This document shows, one piece after another, positions 1 to 8,616 of a DNA stretch of 64,000 nt (within the stretch, counting starts at the first letter, position 1; each line of letters starts with the position of its first letter). This DNA comes from Sphingobium sp. D43FB. Its GTDB lineage: Bacteria > Pseudomonadota > Alphaproteobacteria > Sphingomonadales > Sphingomonadaceae. Both the position numbers and the translations under genes were made by a program. The notes under the pieces were generated by a model, which searched no databases, was not told the origin of the DNA, and saw nothing but the letters and a program-made list of their open reading frames with translations. The stretch spans positions 62,001 to 126,000 of the forward strand of contig NZ_NMUA01000006.1 in NCBI RefSeq assembly GCF_002312805.1. The letters are read 5' to 3'.

Positions 1-2503
1 GCTGGTGGCCGCGCGCGATCTCGGCATCGATCGCCGCGAAGGTCTGGGGCGAGCTGGAGAACAGCGTGGCCGAATAGTCGTCGAGTACGAGCCGGCCGAT
101 TGTCTCGGTCTCCGGTCCCTTGATGAAGACCTCGGAATAGGAGTTGCCCTGGCGCTTGAGGCTGCGGATCAGCGTCTCGGTGCGGTCGTCCATGTCGAGG
201 CGTTTGCTGGCCTTGAAATCGGCGATCGTCTCGGGCTTCTGCTGGAGGATCAGCATCCAGTCGCTGTTCTCGAGTGCCGCCGTTGCACCATCGGACTTGT
301 AGTAGTCGTTCAAGGACTGGGTCGCGGTGGCAAGCGCGCCGCCGTATTTGCGGCAGGTGCGGGCATAGGTTTCGACGAACTCACCCATCGAGCCGCCTTT
401 CAGCATCGACCAGGCCTCGTCGATGAGCAGCAGCTTCCTCACCGAGCGCGGGCTTCGCGTCATCGCCTGGCTGGTCATGAACATGATCGCCGAGAGGACC
501 ACCGAGCGCAGTTCCTCGCGGGCTGCCAGATCCGACATCTCGAAGACGGTGAAGTCGCTGGTCAGGTCGAGGCTGGCCTGGCCCTCGAAAAAGGCGCCGT
601 AAGTGCCGCCCGCCATGAACGGACCAAGCGCGGTCGCCAGGTCGGTCGCGGTGTCGTGGCCGGAGCCGCCCAGCGCCTCGCCGATCGCGGTGATGGTCGC
701 CTGGGTGCCGAGCTCGCTCCACACCGTGTTCACAGCCCGGTCGATGAGCCCGCGCTCGGTATCGGTGAGCGCGGCGGAATGCCGCGCCATCTGCCCAACG
801 ATGGCCTTGACCATGCCAAAGCAGTCGAGGCGGTAATCGTCGTCGTCGTCGGCGCGAGCGGCATCGATCATCGAGAAGGGATTGAGGCAGAAGCCCGCTT
901 TCATCGTGAACTCGACAAACCGGCCGCCTTGGAGCTTGACCGAGTGCTCGAAACTGCGCCCGTCGTCGATGACGACGACCTTGGCGCCGGCTCCGCGCAG
1001 CGCTGCGCACATCTCCTGCAGGAGCACCGACTTGCCCGACCCCGACTTGCCGCAGATCGCGACATTGTGGTTGCCGGCCTCGTTCTCGAACGGCGACCAG
1101 AAGAAGGGCTGCCCCCGCCGGCCGATGAACAGCATGTGCGGATGCTCGCTGCCAAGATATTCGCCCTGCATCGGCGCGATATTGGCCGCCGTGGTCGAGA
1201 GCAGCGTGCGGAAGCGTTTGAGGCGTTCCATGTCGGCGGCGAGCCCGTCGGCGAGCGTCAGCGGCATGGCGGCGAGCAGGCCCTGGATCTGGAGATAGCG
1301 CTCGTCGGCAAGGTCCCAGCCTGCGGCCTTGTAGATCGACTTCACCGCGCGTTCGTGGCGGTCGCCAAGTCCGGCCGGAGAAAAGGTCGTGAGGCCATAG
1401 AAGACCCTGACCAGCCGTCGGCCCTCCTGGAGCTCGGCCTGGACGTGTTGCCATTCGGCCGACTGCTCAGCCAGACGCGGCAGGAAGCGCGCGCTGCGCG
1501 TTCCCGCCAGGCTGGTCGTGCGCATGAATTTGAACCCAGCCTTGGCCGCGGCGGCTTCCTGGTCGGGGTAGACAAGGCACAGCATGGTCGCGGTGGGACA
1601 AGGAAAACGCAGCTTGTCGGTGAATAGGTCGCCAATCAAGCGTGCGCATTCCCAAGGCGCCCAGCGCGGAGGCATATTGCGCGCGCCAAAATGCCGCACG
1701 TCGAAGGTGTCGGGATAGACGGTGCCGATTTCGGGCACGCCGTCGCTCAGCGCGCCGGTCGCGCGGAAGCGCTCGGTCTTGAGGTGCATCCGGTCCTCAT
1801 GGACGATGAGTTCGATGTCGCGCCGGATCGCCTGGTCGGCAATCGGGTCATTGGGGTTATACGGCACGGCATCGTCCTGCGGCGCGGTGGTCGGCGAGGT
1901 CAGATCGTCGATCAGCGCGATCAGGCCCTGCGGCTCGACTTCGGCGACGCCGAGATTGAGCGACTTCAGCATGGCGATGAGGCCTTCGCGGGTCTGGATC
2001 AGCTCCTCATTGGGGACGGCCTTGGCTGCCGGCACGCCTACCGAAATGATCACCTGGTGGTGACGTGCGTGGAACGGTGCGTCGTCCGAGGCCGAGTGCC
2101 AGACCATGCCATAGAGGCGGCGTGCCCGGTGGCGGGCGATGGCCTCATAAACGCCGCCCTGGAGATAGCGCGGCGCAAACCACGGAGCGATGATCCGGCT
2201 GATGCGCGGGGATGCAAGGTGCAGGACCTGGAGGCAGGCTCCCGGCGGCAGTCCTTCGGAGAAGAACTGCCCCAGGATTTCGCCGGTGCGCTCGTCGGCG
2301 CCAATGAGCGGCGTGACCGCCAGGACGAAGCCCTTCGATCGTGCGTTCACATAGAGCCGGCTGAGCGGGTCATAAACCCGGTAGGGCAGCCAGTCCGACA
2401 GCATGTCGAGCATCAGCCGCTGACGCGCGTCCTCGGCATGTTCGGCGTCGCCAAGCAGCCCGGTCAGCAGCCGGTCGCACAGGACTCGAAACGAGACGGC
2501 CAT
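1..2503 (-). CDS. traC: F-type conjugation ATPase TraC (VirB4 family), 3' end beyond window
   Basis: Cytoplasmic ATPase that powers pilus assembly and transfer in F-type type IV secretion. I read an open frame of 834 codons from the ATG at 2503 to the window edge with no stop; F TraC is about 875 residues, so only the C-terminus is missing. The Walker A motif GKSGSGKS lies at residues 485-492 and the Walker B motif LLLIDEAW around 692-699, the normal order and distance for VirB4-type ATPases. The start overlaps the traV stop by one base (TGATG), which supports translational coupling. It is last of the visible tra operon. A long plus-strand frame over the same DNA is a high-GC shadow. Confidence 0.93.
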   Translation of the reverse strand, partial: MAVSFRVLCDRLLTGLLGDAEHAEDARQRLMLDMLSDWLPYRVYDPLSRLYVNARSKGFVLAVTPLIGADERTGEILGQFFSEGLPPGACLQVLHLASPRISRIIAPWFAPRYLQGGVYEAIARHRARRLYGMVWHSASDDAPFHARHHQVIISVGVPAAKAVPNEELIQTREGLIAMLKSLNLGVAEVEPQGLIALIDDLTSPTTAPQDDAVPYNPNDPIADQAIRRDIELIVHEDRMHLKTERFRATGALSDGVPEIGTVYPDTFDVRHFGARNMPPRWAPWECARLIGDLFTDKLRFPCPTATMLCLVYPDQEAAAAKAGFKFMRTTSLAGTRSARFLPRLAEQSAEWQHVQAELQEGRRLVRVFYGLTTFSPAGLGDRHERAVKSIYKAAGWDLADERYLQIQGLLAAMPLTLADGLAADMERLKRFRTLLSTTAANIAPMQGEYLGSEHPHMLFIGRRGQPFFWSPFENEAGNHNVAICGKSGSGKSVLLQEMCAALRGAGAKVVVIDDGRSFEHSVKLQGGRFVEFTMKAGFCLNPFSMIDAARADDDDDYRLDCFGMVKAIVGQMARHSAALTDTERGLIDRAVNTVWSELGTQATITAIGEALGGSGHDTATDLATALGPFMAGGTYGAFFEGQASLDLTSDFTVFEMSDLAAREELRSVVLSAIMFMTSQAMTRSPRSVRKLLLIDEAWSMLKGGSMGEFVETYARTCRKYGGALATATQSLNDYYKSDGATAALENSDWMLILQQKPETIADFKASKRLDMDDRTETLIRSLKRQGNSYSEVFIKGPETETIGRLVLDDYSATLFSSSPQTFAAIDAEIARGHQ

Positions 2504-3297
2504 CACTTCTTCCCTTCAGGAGATGCGTCCGCAGCCTTGCTGACGGGAGCGGCCCGGGTGTGGTCTGGCGCGCTTTCCTGGGCCTTGGCCTTTTTCGTCT
2601 TCGCGGCTGCGAGGGCTTCGAGGCTCGGGAACTGCAATCCGGGCAGGGAAGAGTGTGGCCGAGGGGTCCGATCATGCGGGGGAGAGGACATGTCGAACCC
2701 CTCGACCGCCGGTGCCTGAGCACCGGCGATTGCCTCGGCCGCCGTGGAGGGGAGGGCCAGCGGCGAGGCAAGCGGGAAGGGGGAAGTGTCGCCGGCTATC
2801 AGCGGCGCATTGGCGTCAGTGGCGCTATCCGGGGTAAAAAGAGTGGGGCTGATAGGCTCGGCATCGGCAGCGGCATTCTGCGCGGCCTTCAGTTGCTTGC
2901 GCAGCTGACGCATCAGCTCGGGAGCCTCTGCGCCCTCCTTGCGCCGCAGCGCACCGGCCCACTGCGGGTTCTCGACAACCGCCCAGGCCACGGCTTCATC
3001 GTGGAGCGTGCCGGCCTCATCGACATGCGCCGGAAACACGATCCGGATCGTGCGCTCGGCCGTGCGGGCCACATCGCCGCTCGCGATCCCGGCGCGCACC
3101 CGCGCCGTCTGGAGGCCGGCAGACGGCAAGCGCCCGAGCTCGGCGGTGGCGCGCTGGTCGATCACATGGGAGGGCGCGCAATCGCCCTTGGGCGCGCGGC
3201 AGGTAAAGTGGCCTTCGATGTTGGTGCCAAGGCCCACGCAGCCGCTCGAGACGAGGGCAAGCGCGGCGAGCGGGACGAGACGGACGTGGGAAGACAT
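2503..3297 (-). CDS. traV: TraV-type outer-membrane lipoprotein of the conjugation core complex
   Basis: 264 residues. The N-terminus is a lipoprotein signal ending in VSSGC, so Cys19-20 region is the predicted lipidation site; next come GTNIEGHFTC and a second Cys-containing segment, matching the TraV family pattern of a short conserved N-terminal Cys-rich part. The middle and C-terminal parts are Ala/Pro-rich and low in complexity. TraV anchors TraB and TraK at the outer membrane to form the transfer channel core. The gene sits directly between the DsbC-like gene (5-base gap) and traC (1-base overlap). It is longer than F TraV (about 171 residues), mainly because of the disordered C-terminal half. 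Confidence 0.85.
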   Translation of the reverse strand: MSSHVRLVPLAALALVSSGCVGLGTNIEGHFTCRAPKGDCAPSHVIDQRATAELGRLPSAGLQTARVRAGIASGDVARTAERTIRIVFPAHVDEAGTLHDEAVAWAVVENPQWAGALRRKEGAEAPELMRQLRKQLKAAQNAAADAEPISPTLFTPDSATDANAPLIAGDTSPFPLASPLALPSTAAEAIAGAQAPAVEGFDMSSPPHDRTPRPHSSLPGLQFPSLEALAAAKTKKAKAQESAPDHTRAAPVSKAADASPEGKK

Positions 3298-3302
3298 GAC
3301 GA

Positions 3303-4169
3303 TCAGCCTTTCGGGTTGGACGGCGCTGCCGTCAGAAAAGCGCGCAGCGCAGACGCCGGGCGGTAGCCCTCGATGACCGCGCCATCGGACGGGCGGACGA
3401 TGACGGGTGTCCCGCCGAAGCCATGGGCCTTGGCAAAGGCCTCGTTGGCATCGAGGCCGCTGGTGTCACAGGGGCCCGGATTGGCGAGGGCGAGGCCCGA
3501 ATAGGCGGCGTTCAGCGCGACTTCGGGACGCGGTGAACACAGCACCCGCTCGGAGTCCTTGCGACTTTCCGCGCCGAAGATCGAAATCGGGCGTTCTTCG
3601 ACCCGCGCACCGATCGCCCTCAGCTCCTCCTTCAGCTTCTTGCAGTAGCTGCAATGGAAGTCGGAGAAGACCACGACCCTGGGGCCGTTCGCCGGTCCCC
3701 AATGGATCGCGCCATTGGCGGGAAGTCCGGCGAGCGAGACCGTTTTGGGTGCCGCCGGGCGCTGCGGCGGAGCCGCGTCGCTGTCGCCTTGGCGCCGCGC
3801 TGCACCCGCCGCGAGCAGGTCGGGGTTGAGCGCGAGAAGCCGCGCTGCCGTCAGATCCTGGCGCGCCTCCATGTCGTAGATGCGCCCGATCACAAGATAC
3901 TTGGCGCGGGCATCGACGTAAAAAAGCGTCGACTTCGAGGCGACTTCGCACAGGCCGCCAAGCCCTGAGCAGTTGATCGCATCGATCGGCGTCTTGGGCA
4001 GCCGGAGCTTCAGCGCGGCGCGCACCTTGGCAAGGTCGGGGGCGGCACTGGCGGGGCTCGCGAGATGGGCCGCGCCCCAGCCGGTTCCGGCCGAAAGCGT
4101 GGTCAGTGCGACGAGGCCGAGTGCAACTCTTGCCCAGCGGCGGGGCCGCGTTTGCGTTTCTTCGATCAT
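3303..4169 (-). CDS. DsbC-like thiol-disulfide isomerase of the conjugation system
   Basis: 288 residues with one membrane anchor or signal at about residues 14-42. The C-terminal half is a thioredoxin fold with redox motif C173-S-Y-C176 in the context VVVFSDFHCSYCKK, the DsbC/DsbG arrangement; an N-terminal dimerisation-type domain precedes it and carries a Cys pair (C67, C74). Such isomerases occur inside F-like tra operons (TrbB/DsbC types) and fold disulfide-containing Tra proteins in the periplasm. The stop overlaps the traB end region by four bases (4166-4169). The role in conjugation is inferred from position; the fold call is firm. Confidence 0.88.
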   Translation of the reverse strand: MIEETQTRPRRWARVALGLVALTTLSAGTGWGAAHLASPASAAPDLAKVRAALKLRLPKTPIDAINCSGLGGLCEVASKSTLFYVDARAKYLVIGRIYDMEARQDLTAARLLALNPDLLAAGAARRQGDSDAAPPQRPAAPKTVSLAGLPANGAIHWGPANGPRVVVFSDFHCSYCKKLKEELRAIGARVEERPISIFGAESRKDSERVLCSPRPEVALNAAYSGLALANPGPCDTSGLDANEAFAKAHGFGGTPVIVRPSDGAVIEGYRPASALRAFLTAAPSNPKG

Positions 4170-5509
4170 TGGGAATTCCTCACATAGACGCCGTCCAGGA
4201 AGACGATCTCGACATCGATGCCGGTCGGCATCTCGACGACGGGCTGGTACTGTTCAGCCCGCTCGATCAGGTATTTGCTGACCGTATCGGCGGCATCGGC
4301 CGCGCCCTGCCCGAGGCCGCCGCCGAGAATGTCTCCGGGCGAGAGCTTCGAGCGGGTGCCATCGGCATTGGTGGTGACGCCTGAAAACGTGCTGTTGGCA
4401 TTGGCGGAGAACCCCCGCCCGAAGCCGCCGACGATGCCGGCGAGCAGCGCCTGGGTGACCAGATTGCCCTCGCGGCTGACGACGCGGCCGCGCACCCCCG
4501 ACTTGCCGGCAAAGCTGATGAAGCCCTTGACCTCGGAGACCGCGACGCGGCCGCCCGGCTGATCGCAGGTCATGCGGGCCAGCTTTACATAGACCTTCTC
4601 CGATGAGAGATCGCCGCGCGCGGCTCCGTTGACGATGCAGCCCTGGATGCGGGTGGTGAGCACCTTGCCGTTCTGCAGGACCGAGCGTGCCGGGCCGGTG
4701 ATCCGCAGGACCACCGGCAGCGGGTCGGTCTGGCTCGCAACCCCGGCCGAGGCATCGACGCCGACAATGACACGCGCCGAGGCATAAGAGTTGGGGGGCA
4801 GGAAGTCGGGCGAGTCCTCGACCACCAGTGGCGGGGCGTCTGGTCGCGCGACCTTGAGACCGGCAGCACTGCCCTTGTCCCCGGTAAAGCTCATCAGCTT
4901 CACTTCGCCGGGTGCGCCGCTGTCGGGCGGACTGGTGGCCTGGCCGCCGAGCCCGGGCGGAACCGGCGCACGGCCGCGCGCATCGTAGCCTCCCGCCTGC
5001 GGGCCGTAGGCGGGCAATGGACTCGCTGGGTGAGGGGCTGCTGGCCCGGCTGTGGCTTGTTCCTTCAACCGGGCGTTCTCGGCAGTGATAGCATCGATCG
5101 CGGCCTGCCCGTCGGTGCGCATGGCCTGGTTTTCGGCCTTGAGCGCTGCGAGCTCGGCTTCGACCTGGGCACGCGGCAGCTGGGCGTCCTTGAGCGCCTT
5201 CTGCTCGCGGGAGACGGCATCGAGGCGATTGCCATAGACCGCCACGAATTCGCGCTGGGACAGGTCGCGGTTGACGAGGCCAGCCGTGTCGATCGTCTCG
5301 GCATCGCCAGCCTTGCCATCCTGCTTGGGATCGTCCGATCCGAAGATGAACCAGCTCCCGCCAGCGAGCAGGACAGCGCCGACACCGGCCAGAAGCAGCT
5401 GCTGGCGCTTTGCGGTCCGGGCATTGAGGCGGACGAGATTGCTGCCCTCATGTTGATCCGGCTGCGCGCCGGTGTCGGGGGATGCCGCCTCGCGGGTCGT
5501 ATCAGTCAT
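4166..5509 (-). CDS. traB: TraB, inner-membrane channel scaffold of F-type secretion (VirB10-like)
   Basis: 447 residues from the ATG at 5509; longer upstream frames would run into traK. One membrane segment lies near residues 37-56, followed by a coiled-coil/Gln-Glu-Ala stretch (about 85-140), a Pro/Gly-rich linker, and a C-terminal VirB10-type beta-barrel domain (about 200-447) ending VEIVFLDGVYVRNSQ. This is the TraB/VirB10 layout, and the length is close to F TraB (475). It spans the envelope and contacts TraK and TraV. The start overlaps the end of traK by eight bases. Confidence 0.92.
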   Translation of the reverse strand: MTDTTREAASPDTGAQPDQHEGSNLVRLNARTAKRQQLLLAGVGAVLLAGGSWFIFGSDDPKQDGKAGDAETIDTAGLVNRDLSQREFVAVYGNRLDAVSREQKALKDAQLPRAQVEAELAALKAENQAMRTDGQAAIDAITAENARLKEQATAGPAAPHPASPLPAYGPQAGGYDARGRAPVPPGLGGQATSPPDSGAPGEVKLMSFTGDKGSAAGLKVARPDAPPLVVEDSPDFLPPNSYASARVIVGVDASAGVASQTDPLPVVLRITGPARSVLQNGKVLTTRIQGCIVNGAARGDLSSEKVYVKLARMTCDQPGGRVAVSEVKGFISFAGKSGVRGRVVSREGNLVTQALLAGIVGGFGRGFSANANSTFSGVTTNADGTRSKLSPGDILGGGLGQGAADAADTVSKYLIERAEQYQPVVEMPTGIDVEIVFLDGVYVRNSQ

Positions 5510-6254
5510 GGGTCTGCTCCCCATTGGGGCCGACGACATAGGCGGTCGTGCTGGCACCGGGTTCGAGGGCGGGATTGGCGATCGCCACGGCCAGCGCGTC
5601 GCGCGGGGCCAGATCGTGCTCGGTGATGGTCATCGGCCGGTTGCCGCGATTGGTGAGATGGATGACCTTGCCGGTCAGCGCCGCGCCGCGGTAATCGGCG
5701 ATCAGCTGCACCTCGAGGGAACCGACGCGCGCTGGAAGTGCAGCCGACTGGCGGATCCGGTAGCCGTCGATCGCGGCGTTGTTCGCCATCGCCTGGACCA
5801 GACGCACCGCGGTTTCGCCCAGCGGGGTCTCGGTTTCCCAGCGGGTCGCGTCATTTCTGGCGATTGCCGGATTGGTAATGAAGACCTGTTGGGCCTCGAT
5901 CCGTTCGACCGGGCAGGCGAGCTTGTAGACGTAGCCCTTCTTCGTCGTTGCAAAGAAGCTGATCTTGGCCGCCGCGTAGGTTTCGGGGACGGAGACGTAG
6001 ATGTCCCCGCGCACCGGCTCGTTGGTGACGGCAAAGTCGTTGTAGGGATAGCCGGTCGAGAGCTTCGACACGCTGGCGAACTGGTCGCCGACCAGCGCAA
6101 ACCGGGTCAGTTCGCGCGCCGAGACCGAGCATTCGATCGTGCCGCCATCGGCGGTCTGCTTGAACTGGTCGGCCTGCGCCGGACTGGCCAGCAGGGCCGC
6201 GAGCAGGGGGAGGGCTGCGGCGGTTCGCCGCAGCTGGGGCATGAGTTCCATCAC
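5502..6254 (-). CDS. traK: TraK, secretin-like conjugation core component
   Basis: 250 residues with a cleavable signal peptide (to about residue 28, LASPAQA). The body is beta-rich with the TraK/VirB9-like pattern: an N-terminal domain and a C-terminal domain containing VQLIADYRGAALTGKVIHL and TNRGNRPMTI. F TraK is 242 residues. It forms the outer ring of the core complex with TraV and TraB. Start overlaps the end of traE by four bases. Order and size match F plasmid traE-K-B. Confidence 0.9.
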   Translation of the reverse strand: MMELMPQLRRTAAALPLLAALLASPAQADQFKQTADGGTIECSVSARELTRFALVGDQFASVSKLSTGYPYNDFAVTNEPVRGDIYVSVPETYAAAKISFFATTKKGYVYKLACPVERIEAQQVFITNPAIARNDATRWETETPLGETAVRLVQAMANNAAIDGYRIRQSAALPARVGSLEVQLIADYRGAALTGKVIHLTNRGNRPMTITEHDLAPRDALAVAIANPALEPGASTTAYVVGPNGEQTHD

Positions 6255-6823
6255 TGGCTCTCCTTGGGTTTGTCGTCGGTGGGAAGCTGGGCAAACCCGG
6301 CCAGCGCGAGGCGCAGGCCCCGGTAAGTCCAGGTGAAACGGAAGCGCCGGTCGTCGCTGGCAATGACCTGGGCGCCGACAAAGGTCTTGAGCGTGCCCTT
6401 GACCTCCGAAGTCAGCCCCTTGGGATCAACCGTCATCGACTTGATGACGAAGGCCTGGGTCACATCGGAACCGCGCTGTTCCTCGACAATCCGCACCAGG
6501 TCGGCCTTCAGGCGGCCGTGGCTTGCCGGATCGGCAAGGTCGAGGATCGCCGCCATCCAGTAGTCGAGACCTTCAGGACTGCGATTGAGCAGCATAAGCG
6601 CCGCATCGCGGGTGACAAATTCGAGGTAATCGGCGCTGGCGCCGGCGCTCGATACCGTCAGCGGCGCGCGCAGCGTTGGCAGCAGCACGACCTCGCGGTC
6701 GCGTGTGGCGGCAAGACCGCCGGTGACGACGACCGCGAGAGCGAGGCCGGCACTTGTCAGCGCGAACATGTTGCGCTGGCGCAGCAGGGCTTGGCTGCGT
6801 TCATGAGAAAACTGGGCAAGCAT
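6251..6823 (-). CDS. traE: TraE, conjugation protein (VirB5/VirB8-like pilus assembly factor)
   Basis: 190 residues, close to F TraE (188). There is one N-terminal membrane helix at about residues 18-39, preceded by the short basic stretch LLRQRNMF, and a periplasmic domain with YLEFVTRDAALMLLNRSPEG, a family-typical segment. Anchored in the inner membrane and required for pilus assembly. A 12-base gap separates it from traL, and its stop overlaps traK. Confidence 0.9.
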   Translation of the reverse strand: MLAQFSHERSQALLRQRNMFALTSAGLALAVVVTGGLAATRDREVVLLPTLRAPLTVSSAGASADYLEFVTRDAALMLLNRSPEGLDYWMAAILDLADPASHGRLKADLVRIVEEQRGSDVTQAFVIKSMTVDPKGLTSEVKGTLKTFVGAQVIASDDRRFRFTWTYRGLRLALAGFAQLPTDDKPKESQ

Positions 6824-6835
6824 GAGCCTCTCCCC

Positions 6836-7123
6836 TCAACCGGCCAGCAGCCGGCAATGGGAGGGCGGCGTCATCCTGAGGCCGGTGAACCCCGCAGGCA
6901 GATACCAGTAGGCGGCATGCAAAACCCAGGAGCTAGCGCGTCCTGCTTTCGCCTTTCGCAGTGCGAACCAGGCGCCAAACGAGAGCCCGATGCCGATAAA
7001 GATATGCTGTGCGAGGATTCCCCAGGTGAAGGGGATGATCATCCCGGCGAACTCGTCGAGGGTCCAGAAGCCGATTAGCTCCGGATCGTCGAGCCGACGG
7101 GGAATGATGTACCGATCGTTCAT
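6836..7123 (-). CDS. traL: TraL, small inner-membrane pilus assembly protein (VirB3-like)
   Basis: 95 residues starting at the ATG at 7123 (MNDRYIIPRRLDDPELIGFW). It has the typical TraL start, with a basic/Pro N-terminus followed by two membrane helices (about 20-60), then WYLPAGFTGLRMTPPSH near the C-terminus. F TraL is 91 residues. A longer in-frame start at 7546 would overlap traA and is not supported. It lies between traA and traE as in F. Confidence 0.9.
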   Translation of the reverse strand: MNDRYIIPRRLDDPELIGFWTLDEFAGMIIPFTWGILAQHIFIGIGLSFGAWFALRKAKAGRASSWVLHAAYWYLPAGFTGLRMTPPSHCRLLAG

Positions 7124-7152
7124 GATGACGCGCGCCCTCCTGTCCGCCGCCG

Positions 7153-7482
7153 TCAGATGACGGCGGTGACGACAGAAGTGACGATCGGCACACCCGTGCC
7201 GACGCCGATGCCGACACCTACGGGGACCGCGATCTGCGACAGGGTGAACCGACCCGAGGCGAGGCCGATGAGGCCGCCCGCGAGGCTCAGCACGGTGATG
7301 ATCTTGCCTCCCGAACCTTCGAGAAAGTCGGTGAACTTGGTCAGTGCCGGGGCGAAGGTGGTGTCCGCGCCGGCATAAGCGGCGCTTGCTGCAAGTGCAG
7401 CCACCGCGACCGGGAGAACGAGGCCGGCGGCCTGGGTGAAGCGAGGGGCGCCGAGGCGCCGGGGGAGGGCAAGTGCAGGCAT
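7153..7482 (-). CDS. traA: TraA-type pilin precursor (VirB2 family)
   Basis: 109 residues. I chose the ATG at 7482 because a GGAG sits about ten bases upstream and the product then begins with a signal-like segment ending ASAAYA-GADTT. The mature part has two hydrophobic helices separated by a short polar loop (GKIITVLSLAGGLIGLASG and the Gly/Val-rich C-terminus), the classic conjugative pilin shape. First gene of the visible minus-strand tra operon. An upstream in-frame ATG at 7542 lacks a good ribosome site. Confidence 0.82.
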   Translation of the reverse strand: MPALALPRRLGAPRFTQAAGLVLPVAVAALAASAAYAGADTTFAPALTKFTDFLEGSGGKIITVLSLAGGLIGLASGRFTLSQIAVPVGVGIGVGTGVPIVTSVVTAVI

Positions 7483-7832
7483 GAAGAAAGCTCCAGTTGG
7501 AGGGTTGGACACAGCGTCTTGCGTTCGCTGTGTGTTCTTCATGCATCTAGGAAAATATCGTAGGAAAGTGTGAATGTGCGATGGGGCCGAAATTCGGATG
7601 CATACGGACAAAAGGAATGTGGGGAGGTGACTGAAAACGGTTAGATAGCCGCATTATGGCCAATATATCGACGTTGGAATCGGCGGAATGCGACGGCGAA
7701 TCGCGGCGTGGCCGTGTCTCATTTCAAATGGCCTAGAACCTAGATGTTCTAATATTGTTCTTTTCGGTTTCCTACAGGTAGACGACTGCGATATGCCTGC
7801 GAATCATGTGATCATGATGGAGTGACGCGACG
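7483..7832. promoter_or_regulatory. Divergent control region between tra operon and XRE-type regulator
   Basis: A 350-base, less GC-rich stretch with no convincing gene. It must hold the tra promoter (minus) and that of the regulator (plus). Two symmetric sequences are visible: AGAAC-N6-GTTCT at 7735-7750 and ATCATG-TGAT-CATGAT at 7803-7818, the latter just upstream of the regulator start. They are operator candidates for the adjacent helix-turn-helix protein; this link is inference. Confidence 0.5.
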
Positions 7833-8294
7833 ATGCCCAGCCAGCCTTCCACGCCCCACGCGGCCAATGAGCGCCTTGCACGCACGCTGTGTTGCGCAGT
7901 GGATGGAGCGGGTAAGCCGCGTCACCAGGTTGCCCGCGAAGCCGGGATGCACAAGGACACGCTGCTGCGCGTCATCCGCGGCGAACGCCCGATTACGCTC
8001 AATGAGGCGGCCGGAATCCTCGAGGCTTGCGGCGCTCCTGTACGCGCCACTCTTGCGCTCGTGCTCGCTGGACATGAAGCGCTTGCCGCGCAGTGGATGC
8101 ACCATGAGATGGGCGCCTTCCTCGAGGAGTTCTTCTCCGCGCTGCCAGGCGAATTGCACGAGGCGCTCGGCGACAGGATTGGTGATTTGCGGCCGCGCTG
8201 GGCGATCGGCACGTCGCGCCTGGTTGCCCGCATGCTGTCCAAGCACATCGATGAATTTGCCGATCGTGATCTGTCACTCGCGATCGGCAGGTGA
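7833..8294 (+). CDS. XRE/Cro-like helix-turn-helix regulator
   Basis: 153 residues. A helix-turn-helix is visible at about residues 28-67 (HQVAREAGMHKDTLLRVIRG, then ERPITLNEAAGILEAC), the XRE/lambda-repressor style. The C-terminal half is alpha-helical with no known domain that I recognise. GGAG lies ten bases before the start. Its divergent placement next to traA and the palindromes between them suggest control of the transfer operon and of itself; that is inference. Confidence 0.75.
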   Translation: MPSQPSTPHAANERLARTLCCAVDGAGKPRHQVAREAGMHKDTLLRVIRGERPITLNEAAGILEACGAPVRATLALVLAGHEALAAQWMHHEMGAFLEEFFSALPGELHEALGDRIGDLRPRWAIGTSRLVARMLSKHIDEFADRDLSLAIGR

Positions 8295-8350
8295 GGGGGA
8301 GGCGATGATCGGAGGGGAACCCGACAATTGCTTTGTCCAAGGATTTTCTC

Positions 8351-8599
8351 ATGCCTTCCATCCAGTTGAATACTGAATCGTCAGCCTCGCATGCAGGCGT
8401 TGATGCCATCCCGTATCCGCCTGCGCCGCGGCTAATCCGCTTGCCCGAAGTGATGGCCCGTGTCGGATTGAAGCGGTCCGCAATCTACCAGCGCATGAGC
8501 GAGGGCCGGTTCCCGAAATCGCGGTCGCTTGGCGGCAAGTGCACGGTTTGGGTTGAGGCTGAAATTGACGCTTGGATCAATACGGTAGCGGCGCGCTAA
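8351..8599 (+). CDS. AlpA-family DNA-binding protein
   Basis: 82 residues from the ATG at 8351, which has AAGGA seven bases upstream; an in-frame start at 8333 is less likely. The core RLPEVMARVGLKRSAIYQRM, then GRFPKSRSLGG and EAEIDAWI, is the AlpA/MerR-like winged helix of small phage and island regulators that control excision or transfer genes. It lies 56 bases after the XRE gene in the same direction and converges on the ATP-grasp gene. Its target is unknown. Confidence 0.88.
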   Translation: MPSIQLNTESSASHAGVDAIPYPPAPRLIRLPEVMARVGLKRSAIYQRMSEGRFPKSRSLGGKCTVWVEAEIDAWINTVAAR

Positions 8600-8616
8600 G
8601 TGCCCCGGATCTCAGC

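Noticed and set aside
5..1627. 540-codon plus-strand frame opposite traC
   Set aside because: traC has Walker A/B motifs in the opposite strand; the plus frame is a GC shadow with no domain.
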